Of a DNA stretch of 23,475 nt, positions 7,024 through 12,800 are shown one piece after another. The stretch's first letter is position 1. Each line of letters begins with the position of its first letter. Source of the DNA: an uncultured Blautia sp. (GTDB lineage: Bacteria > Bacillota > Clostridia > Lachnospirales > Lachnospiraceae); the NCBI GenBank assembly GCA_900541985.1, contig UQLX01000035.1, positions 1 through 23,475 of the forward strand. The letters are read 5' to 3'. The notes under the pieces are model-generated. The model made no database searches and was not told the DNA's origin. It worked only from the letters and a program-made list of their open reading frames with translations. A program made the position numbers and the translations under genes.

Positions 7024-8454
7024 ATGCGCAAAACAAAAATTATTTGTACTATGGGTCCGTCGACAGATAAAGAAGGAATACTTGAACAGCTTGCTATAGA
7101 GGGAATGGACGTTGCCAGATTCAATTTTTCTCATGGGGATCATGAGGAACAGAAAGGTCGTCTGGACCGTCTGAAAGCCATCCGTACAAAGATCAACAGA
7201 CCCATTGCTGCGCTGCTCGATACAAAGGGACCGGAGATCCGTATCCGGGAGTTTGCCAAAGGAAAAATAACCCTGACAGAAGGTCAGAAATTTACTCTGA
7301 CAGCAGACGAGATCCAGGGGGATGAAGAGAGAGTTTCCGTTACTTATAAGGACCTTTATAAGGATGTGAAACCAGGTGACAGCATCCTTATTGACGACGG
7401 TCTGATCGGTCTGGAAGTAGAAGAGATCGAAGGTTCTGATATCCACTGTGTGGTAATCAATGGCGGTGTTGTTTCCAATAAAAAAGGCATTAACCTTCCG
7501 GGTGTCAATGTGAATATGCCTTTTATCAGCCAGAAGGACAGAGAGGATATCCTGTTTGGTATCCAGGAAGAATTTGATTTTATTGCGGCTTCTTTCACCA
7601 GAACGGCAGATGATGTTCTGGAGATCCGTAAGATCCTTGATGAGAACGGCGGACGTGATCTGAATATTATCGCAAAGATTGAAAATCAGCAGGGTGTAGA
7701 CAATATCGACAGTATTATTGAGGCTGCAGACGGCATCATGATCGCCCGCGGAGATATGGGCGTGGAGATTCCTCTGGAGGACGTTCCGGTGATCCAGAAA
7801 GAGATCATCAACAAGGTTTATAATGCAGGAAAACAGGTTATTACAGCAACTCAGATGCTGGATTCCATGATGAAAAACCCGCGTCCGACCCGTGCAGAGA
7901 CAACAGATGTTGCCAATGCCATCTATCAGGGAACAAGTGCTATCATGCTTTCCGGAGAGACTGCGGCGGGCAAGTATCCGGTGGAAGCGCTCCGCACCAT
8001 GGTGAAGATTGCTCTGCGTACAGAAAGCGACATTGCATATAATAAAGAATTCAGTATTCTTTCCAGGGAACATGAATCTGTTATCAATATGACTACCGCG
8101 ATTTCTCATGCAACCTGTATGACTGCCATTGATCTGGGTGCAAAGGCGATCATTACAGTAAGCCGTTCCGGAAATACGGCGCGGATGATCTCCAAATACC
8201 GTCCGGGCTGCATGATCGTAGGCTGTTCTCCGGAAGAACATACCTGCAGACAGCTGAACATGTCCTGGGGTATCACTCCGGTTCATATTAAAGAGGAGTA
8301 CAGCATGGAAATCCTTCTGCTTCATGCAACAGAGGCGGCAGAGAGAGCCGGATATGTGAAAAAAGGCGATGTTGTGGTTCTTACCGCAGGTGTTCCTCTG
8401 GGACGTTCCGGAAATACAAATCTGATCAAGGCAACTGTAGTAGGAGAATACTAA
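7024..8454 (+). CDS. pyk: Pyruvate kinase
   Basis: This enzyme catalyses the last glycolytic step, PEP plus ADP to pyruvate plus ATP, in the cytoplasm. The start MRKTKIICTMGPS is the standard N-terminus. 'ALLDTKGPEIR' marks the barrel/B-domain boundary, 'IIAKIENQQGVDNID' contains the active-site lysine, and 'IMIARGDMGVE' and 'MLDSMMKNPRPTRAE' complete the site. The C-terminal allosteric domain ends with 'TNLIKATVVG'. The ATG at 7024 is chosen over the TTG at 7018 because it fits the family and lies about nine bases from AGGAGG. At 476 residues it is the short form, without the PEP-utilising extension of the Bacillus enzymes. Confidence 0.97.
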   Translation: MRKTKIICTMGPSTDKEGILEQLAIEGMDVARFNFSHGDHEEQKGRLDRLKAIRTKINRPIAALLDTKGPEIRIREFAKGKITLTEGQKFTLTADEIQGDEERVSVTYKDLYKDVKPGDSILIDDGLIGLEVEEIEGSDIHCVVINGGVVSNKKGINLPGVNVNMPFISQKDREDILFGIQEEFDFIAASFTRTADDVLEIRKILDENGGRDLNIIAKIENQQGVDNIDSIIEAADGIMIARGDMGVEIPLEDVPVIQKEIINKVYNAGKQVITATQMLDSMMKNPRPTRAETTDVANAIYQGTSAIMLSGETAAGKYPVEALRTMVKIALRTESDIAYNKEFSILSREHESVINMTTAISHATCMTAIDLGAKAIITVSRSGNTARMISKYRPGCMIVGCSPEEHTCRQLNMSWGITPVHIKEEYSMEILLLHATEAAERAGYVKKGDVVVLTAGVPLGRSGNTNLIKATVVGEY

Positions 8455-8462
8455 AAATAATA

Positions 8463-8515
8463 AAAGCCCTTTCAAGGCAGTGTATTGACTGTCTGAAAGG
8501 GCTTTGGCTTTTTTG
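8463..8515 (+). terminator. Strong terminator of pyk
   Basis: A long stem (8463-8480 against 8489-8505, one bulged A and one G-U pair) with an eight-base loop is followed by GG and a T-run at 8509-8514. The neighbouring minus-strand gene ends 19 bases further on. Confidence 0.8.
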
Positions 8516-8533
8516 GGGAACCTGAGATAAATG

Positions 8534-8896
8534 TTATTCCGTACAGGTATTTCCATTTTCATCTGTCCAGTTTCCATCTCCCTGATAACTGTATTTGGTT
8601 CCGGAATCGTCGGAATAAGTTCCGTCTCCGTTATCGTAAAGGACTCTGGATTCGTCATCCTCTTCACCTGGCGCTACGATTGATGTTACACCGGAAGCAT
8701 TACTGAATCCACTGGTGTACGGTACGCCTTCTGGAAGAGTGTCATAATTTGATACAGACCCGTCACTGTCAGAACCACTGTCATAGTCTGTGGCTGAGTT
8801 TTCCTCTAAACTTACAGAAGTTTCTGTCTCTGCATTTTCTGCTGCGGCATTTTCGGCCGGGTTCTCTTCAATCGGGGGCGCTGTGGTTTTCTGCAT
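8534..8896 (-). pseudogene. Acidic repeat tail of the M56 peptidase, separated by a frameshift
   Basis: The 120-residue frame is very acidic (Glu, Asp, Ser, Asn rich) and ends 'DNGDGTYSDDSG', 'GDGNWTDENGNTCTE'. It lacks a ribosome binding site and its ATG lies inside an open frame. That frame extends upstream (read as A-L-E-K-N-T-D-S-E-E-K-N-A-P) to an A5 run at 8971-8975, where one extra A would join it to the M56 gene. It is therefore best read as the extracytoplasmic C-terminus of that protein. The closing repeat is shared with the secreted protein at 10238-11170. Confidence 0.6.
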
Positions 8897-8898
8897 GT

Positions 8899-9843
8899 TT
8901 ACCAGTTGAGAAAACGGCGCATAATCCGGTGCGTTCTTTTCTTCTGAATCTGTATTCTTTTCCAGAGCAGTTTTTCTGTATTCACTGGTACTGCGGTTGT
9001 CCCGGCAGAAACATTAAATACCAGGTTACCGCCTGCAAGGAGCGCCGTTACAAGAATTCCCGGCAGGATTCCTCTGCGAAGCTTCCGCAGGTTCACCATA
9101 TACAGGATTCTGTCCTTAAACACCATCCCGCTGTCATTGAGGCTTGCCGTCACATAGGGGATCTGATTTTCCATGGCTACTGTCCGAAGAAGCAGTTGTC
9201 TGTAAAGCCTGTGGTCTTTTTTGGTTACCCGGTTCACAACTGCTGTGTCACACAGATTCTCAATATCCTTATCCGCTTCTTTCAGCATAATAAGAAGGAA
9301 TGGATTGAACCAGTATATTGATGCACAGACTCGAAGAATCATCTTATACCAGAGATCCCGGTGACAATAATGGGTAAGTTCATGATAAAAAACAAGTTTC
9401 CTCTCCTCTGCTGAATATCCGGTTGCCGGAGGATACAATTTTGTATGAAAAAGTCCTGCAAGAAGCGGTGTGGTAAGACCTGCATTTCGCCTTAGTTCCG
9501 GCATTTTTCGTACATGCTTTCTCCGACACGTCTCTCTGTACATCTGAATACTCACCGGATCACTGACCTGAATACTCATCCGCTTCAGATTCCTCATGGA
9601 AAGATAATATGACAGCAGTTCGCCTGCCAGTTTAAGCGCTGCCACGCTCAGCCAGATTACTGTAACAATTACAGCTGCAATTCTTGTCCATTTACCTGAC
9701 TCATACGTGATATATCCTTTCTGCGCTGAGACCCCGGTCTGACTTTCCATATTATTGCTCGCAGACGGCACAGTTTCTGTCAGCTGCTGACTCTCCCTGG
9801 GTCTGACAGCATGATTCTCTGTCTTCGGATCTTGTGCCTCCAA
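8899..9843 (-). CDS. M56 (BlaR1/MecR1-like) metallopeptidase, damaged at both ends
   Basis: The 314-residue frame contains the M56 zinc-peptidase domain, with the signature Y-H-E-L-T-H-Y and 'HRDLWYK' downstream, between membrane helices at about 'IAAVIVTVIWLSVAALKLAGE' (start) and 'GILVTALLAGG' (end). Relatives are membrane sensors that cleave a BlaI-type repressor on sensing a cell-envelope signal. The first one or two membrane helices of the family are absent. The frame begins with a TTG two codons after the stop of the blaI-like gene, in the same frame and without a suitable ribosome binding site, as if a deletion joined the two genes. The last residues (after V-N-T-E-K) are a frameshift product of the T5/A5 run at 8971-8975; the real tail is at 8534-8896. 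It is probably inactive, unless the frameshift is a sequence error. Confidence 0.7.
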   Translation of the reverse strand: MEAQDPKTENHAVRPRESQQLTETVPSASNNMESQTGVSAQKGYITYESGKWTRIAAVIVTVIWLSVAALKLAGELLSYYLSMRNLKRMSIQVSDPVSIQMYRETCRRKHVRKMPELRRNAGLTTPLLAGLFHTKLYPPATGYSAEERKLVFYHELTHYCHRDLWYKMILRVCASIYWFNPFLLIMLKEADKDIENLCDTAVVNRVTKKDHRLYRQLLLRTVAMENQIPYVTASLNDSGMVFKDRILYMVNLRKLRRGILPGILVTALLAGGNLVFNVSAGTTAVPVNTEKLLWKRIQIQKKRTHRIMRRFLNW

Positions 9844-9846
9844 ATG

Positions 9847-10082
9847 TTAATCCGACTGCGAAACCAGTGGTGTATATAGATTCATTTTTCCTTGCTTCGT
9901 TACTTCCACGAAATTTTTACTTTCCAGTCTGGTCAGTAACGACAGGATCGTTGTTGACGCAAGCTTTTTCTTCGTATTGATTATTTTTTCAATCTCCGGT
10001 CTGTCATGGGAGGAGTGCCATTCCAAAGAACAAGCATAATATCCAGTTCTGATTCGGTTAGTCTCTGATATGTTTTTTTCAC
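9847..10082 (-). pseudogene. BlaI/MecI-type repressor remnant (frameshifted, C-terminus lost)
   Basis: Reading from a GTG at 10080-10082 (AGGAGG 11 bases upstream) gives V-K-K-T-Y-Q-R-L-T-E-S-E-L-D-I-M-L-V-L-W-N-G, the first helix of BlaI-type winged-helix repressors, then stops early at RRLKK. Shifting by one base near 9995-10005 (GACCGG, probably once GACCCGG) restores P-E-I-E-K-I-I-N-T-K-K-K-L-A-S-T-T, then 'ILSLLTRLESKNFVEV', the DNA-recognition helix and wing. After V-S-Q-S-D a TAA ends the frame, about 45 residues short of the family length, so the dimerisation domain is missing. The M56 gene follows immediately in the same frame, which points to one deletion fusing the two genes. Confidence 0.7.
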
Positions 10083-10119
10083 CTTTTTTCAGCCCTCCTG
10101 TTACATATTCTCTACAAAT

Positions 10120-10138
10120 CCAGTATTCATTGTACTGG
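10120..10138. promoter_or_regulatory. Inverted repeat in the blaI-like leader
   Basis: CCAGTA and TACTGG are separated by seven bases, 38 bases before the blaI-like GTG. Its position between the candidate promoter and the gene fits an operator or leader hairpin. It does not match the TACAnnTGTA core of known BlaI dyads. Confidence 0.3.
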
Positions 10139-10159
10139 GAATAATTTTCTGATAATTTT

Positions 10160-10187
10160 ATTTTACCATGATTTACGGAAATAACAA
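10160..10187 (-). promoter_or_regulatory. Candidate promoter of the blaI-like/M56 unit
   Basis: On the minus strand TTGTTA (10182-10187) and TAAAAT (10160-10165) are spaced by 16 bases. The -35 overlaps the left arm of the terminator of the preceding secreted-protein gene. Confidence 0.35.
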
Positions 10188-10220
10188 GGACTTCTGCATA
10201 TTTTACAGAAGCCCTTTGTT
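10183..10220 (-). terminator. Terminator-like hairpin after the secreted-protein gene
   Basis: Bases 10206-10220 (CAGAAGCCCTTTGTT) pair with 10183-10196 with one bulge and one G-U pair, leaving a nine-base loop. It lies 18 bases after the stop codon. The T-tract on the minus strand is short, so termination may be partial and could allow read-through into blaI. Confidence 0.55.
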
Positions 10221-10237
10221 TTAGTTAGTAACCGTTG

Positions 10238-11170
10238 TCAGTTCATTTCTGTATAACTGTTGCCATTTTCGTCGATCCATGTCCCATCTCCATTGTCGGT
10301 ATAGCCTACACCATTTTCATCGCGATAATAATAATCGCCATTTGTAGTCTGGGTAACCGTTACAGTATTGCCGTCCGCATCCTGAAGACTATACTGTTCC
10401 AGCGTCTGTCCCATATGATGTGTATCATCATTCAGAGCAGAATACGTATTTCCGTTTTCGTCCGTATAGGTTTCATCCCCATTATCGGTATATTTCATTC
10501 CATCATCCCCACGATATTCATAAGAGTAGTCTTCGTAAAGAATATAATTGATTTCAATTGTATTTCCGTTACTGTCAGCTAATACCATAGGCGCGGTAGA
10601 AATAACAGCCAAATCATCACTGTTATCTTCGGAATTTGAGGAATTATTTTCTTCTGTACCGGAAGAATTTTCGGAGGCATTGTTTCCTGTATTGGAAGAA
10701 TTTGAATCTTCTCCGGATTGCTGAACGGAAGTATCAGTTTCTGCCTTATCAGAATCTCCTGCTGCATTTTCCTCTGTCTGTCTGGTAAAAGATGGGTTTC
10801 CAGGGTAGGAGATATATTCTATAAATTTCCTGACATCACCTATATCATCTGCGTCTTTTGCATATCCTACTGCCATATACAGGCTGTTTCCTTCTGAATA
10901 AATTGTCTGGTAGCAGGCCTCATAAGTGTCGTTGCATTTGGCAATTCCTGTTTTGATATCCTCCAGCGAATATTTATAAATATTTACATAATCACTTCCA
11001 TTGGTATAGCTTGCATAAGTACCTTCCGTATCTGCATTTTCCCAGGCAGAACCAGCTGGAGGCTGCGTATAAAAATCATTATTTCCAGCTGCCATAACAG
11101 TTCCGGCTGAAAAAATCCCAAGTGTTGCTGCAGTCATAAGTGTCATAAACTTTGTTGTTCTTTTCTTCAT
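10238..11170 (-). CDS. Secreted acidic protein with C-terminal 'DNGDGT-DENGN' repeats
   Basis: The 310-residue protein has a clear signal peptide (M-K-K-R-T-T-K, hydrophobic core, cleavage near V-M-A-A) and no later membrane span, so it is exported. Residues about 30-125 form a small domain (FYTQPPAGSAWEN to FIEYISYPG) that I do not recognise. A low-complexity Ser/Asn/Glu/Asp linker follows at about 130-188. The rest is two repeats of about 50 residues of the form 'D-x-x-GNT ... YTDNGD-x-T-x-DENGN-x-Y'. The same unit ends the tail of the neighbouring M56 peptidase. GGGAGA lies about six bases before the ATG, and a BlaI-like dyad lies 24 bases upstream. The role is unknown; it may be an envelope component or signal partner of the M56 sensor. 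Confidence 0.8.
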   Translation of the reverse strand: MKKRTTKFMTLMTAATLGIFSAGTVMAAGNNDFYTQPPAGSAWENADTEGTYASYTNGSDYVNIYKYSLEDIKTGIAKCNDTYEACYQTIYSEGNSLYMAVGYAKDADDIGDVRKFIEYISYPGNPSFTRQTEENAAGDSDKAETDTSVQQSGEDSNSSNTGNNASENSSGTEENNSSNSEDNSDDLAVISTAPMVLADSNGNTIEINYILYEDYSYEYRGDDGMKYTDNGDETYTDENGNTYSALNDDTHHMGQTLEQYSLQDADGNTVTVTQTTNGDYYYRDENGVGYTDNGDGTWIDENGNSYTEMN

Positions 11171-11194
11171 AGTGGATTCTCCCTGAATTTTATT

Positions 11195-11210
11195 TTCTAC
11201 ATCTGTAGAA
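11195..11210. promoter_or_regulatory. Candidate BlaI/MecI-type operator
   Basis: TTCTACATCTGTAGAA is a perfect 16-bp palindrome apart from its two central bases. It matches the TACTACAnnTGTAGTA dyad described for BlaI/MecI-family repressors at 14 of 16 positions, including the whole CTACAnnTGTAG core. It lies 24 bases before the secreted-protein gene and would overlap a weak -10 (TATTTC at 11208-11213, with TTGGTC 17 bases further up). A BlaI-type gene two genes away makes the match meaningful. Confidence 0.5.
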
Positions 11211-11286
11211 ATAATGGTTGACTAAACATTGACCAATGCCATGAGAAACGCAGCTAAAATATCCGAAGACACAGCAATACCGCAAT

Positions 11287-12579
11287 TTACTTTGTCTGGC
11301 GATTGATATATTTCGCCTTATATTTGGAATATACGATGGTCTGATCTTTGTATAGCCCATAATAGCCGGATACGGCATAGCTGACCACCACGGCAATCAG
11401 ATAAAAAGATACACCCTCAAATCCAAACAGCTCAAAGGCAATAAGGATAGAGGTAATGGGGCAGTTGGTCACACCGCAGAACAGAGCGGCCATCCCGGAA
11501 GCGGCACAGAGAGAAGGAGAAAGTCCCACAAGCTGCCCCATGACACAGCCGAAGGTGGCACCGATACAGAAAGAGGGAACGATCTCGCCGCCCCGGAAGC
11601 CTGCTTTCATGGTAATGGCTGTAAGAAGCAGCTTCCAGAAAAAATCGAAAGGACGGGCCTGTCCTTCTTCTACAGCTAACTGGATCAGTTCATTTCCTGC
11701 GCCCATGAAATCCTTTGTCTGAAGAAGAACGGTGATCAGGATCAGAGCGGCAGAGGCGGCAAGGATCCTGAAATAAGGATTTTTCAGAAAACGCTTATAA
11801 AAATCTCCTATGCCTTTCAGGGTTACACAGAACAGAATACTGACAAGTCCGCAGCCCACAGCCACAAGAAGCATTTTTAAGCCGGTAAAAGCGGTCAGCT
11901 CCGGGATACCGTATACATGGAAGCTTTCCGGGTGTATGCCGATGCCGGCGGCAAATTTAGCTGCAACCAGAGAGGAAATTACACATGGAAGCAGGGCGGC
12001 ATAGTACATGATCCCGACACTGACGACCTCCAGAGAAAAAACAGCGGCAGCCATGGGAGTTCCGAAAACAGCAGAAAAAGCGGCGCTCATGCCGCACATA
12101 ATAATCACATGCTGATCCTCCTCGTCCAGATGAAACCAGGAACCAAGCTGATTTCCGATACTGCCCCCAAGCTGAATGGCGGCTCCCTCACGTCCTGCAG
12201 AGCCTCCTGTCAGGTGAGTCAGAAGTGTGGAGACAAAAATCATAGGGGCAGAACGGAGACGGATATTATCCTGGGAACGAATGGCAGAAAGAACCTGATT
12301 GGTGCCGCCGTCGTCTTTTCCGAATTTCTGATAAAGAAATACAATGCATAAGCCTGCAATGGGAAGCAGAAGAAAGACCTGGAGATTTTCCATGCGGAAC
12401 AGGGTGACTGCTTTCAGTGCATGAGCAAAAACACTGCTTACCGCGCCTACAACCAGCCCGGTGATAACAGCCAGCGCCAGCCACTTAAGAAGATGCGCTG
12501 TGTACTCCCATATCTGATTCCAATAGAAAAGAACCCGTTCCAGTCCTTTTCTATCCTGTATATTTTGTTGTGTATCCAT
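11287..12579 (-). CDS. CLC-type anion channel/proton antiporter
   Basis: The 430-residue membrane protein has about ten hydrophobic segments and the CLC signature G-S-A-G-R-E-G-A-A-I-Q-L-G-G, with the gating glutamate at E131. A second motif, 'GGEIVPSFCIGATFG', replaces the GGIFAP of Cl- exchangers. The 'GGSAGREG' and 'GGExxP' pattern resembles the EriC-type branch that includes fluoride/proton antiporters, so the ion (Cl- or F-) is open. No fluoride riboswitch is seen upstream. The ATG lies two bases after the copA stop codon, with AGGAG inside the end of copA, so it is translationally coupled to the copper operon. No terminator was recognised directly behind it. Confidence 0.87.
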   Translation of the reverse strand: MDTQQNIQDRKGLERVLFYWNQIWEYTAHLLKWLALAVITGLVVGAVSSVFAHALKAVTLFRMENLQVFLLLPIAGLCIVFLYQKFGKDDGGTNQVLSAIRSQDNIRLRSAPMIFVSTLLTHLTGGSAGREGAAIQLGGSIGNQLGSWFHLDEEDQHVIIMCGMSAAFSAVFGTPMAAAVFSLEVVSVGIMYYAALLPCVISSLVAAKFAAGIGIHPESFHVYGIPELTAFTGLKMLLVAVGCGLVSILFCVTLKGIGDFYKRFLKNPYFRILAASAALILITVLLQTKDFMGAGNELIQLAVEEGQARPFDFFWKLLLTAITMKAGFRGGEIVPSFCIGATFGCVMGQLVGLSPSLCAASGMAALFCGVTNCPITSILIAFELFGFEGVSFYLIAVVVSYAVSGYYGLYKDQTIVYSKYKAKYINRQTK

Positions 12580-12581
12580 GA

Positions 12582-12800
12582 TTACTCCTGTGTGATTCCG
12601 GTTACTTCATATCCAGCGTTTTTGATTACTTCGCGGATTTTATTCTCGTCCACACGCTCCGGCGCTGTAAAGACAGTCGTCTTTTTTTCGTGGGAGGAAA
12701 CAACATCCTCCGCCTGAAAAGCGGCTTTGACAGCTTCGTTTACATGAGCCTCACAGTGTGGGCACATCATACCTTCTACATTTACAGTGATCTTTACCAT
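12582..12800 (-). CDS. Possible internal start giving free CopZ-like copper chaperone
   Basis: Within copA, in the same frame, an ATG at 12798-12800 begins M-V-K-I-T-V-N-V-E-G-M-M-C-P-H-C and yields 72 residues, the normal length of a CopZ-type chaperone. The DNA before it reads AAGGAG with about nine bases to the ATG, a good Shine-Dalgarno that the surrounding coding sequence does not require. A separate chaperone could thus be made from the same message in addition to the fused form. E. coli makes a free chaperone from copA in another way, by ribosomal frameshifting. Whether the start is used is inference. Confidence 0.4.
   Translation of the reverse strand: MVKITVNVEGMMCPHCEAHVNEAVKAAFQAEDVVSSHEKKTTVFTAPERVDENKIREVIKNAGYEVTGITQE

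Noticed and set aside
6976..8667. Long minus-strand reading frame of 563 codons opposite pyruvate kinase
   Set aside because: It lies antisense to a certain gene, has a Cys/His/Phe-rich composition typical of antisense shadows and matches nothing.
10083..10120. BlaI dyad directly before the blaI-like gene
   Set aside because: Only TGTA half-sites in the same direction are seen (TTTGTAGAG, TATGTAAC), with no TACAnnTGTA dyad.
12580..12700. Fluoride riboswitch before the CLC gene
   Set aside because: The gene begins two bases after copA, leaving no room, and the conserved crcB-motif sequences were not found nearby.
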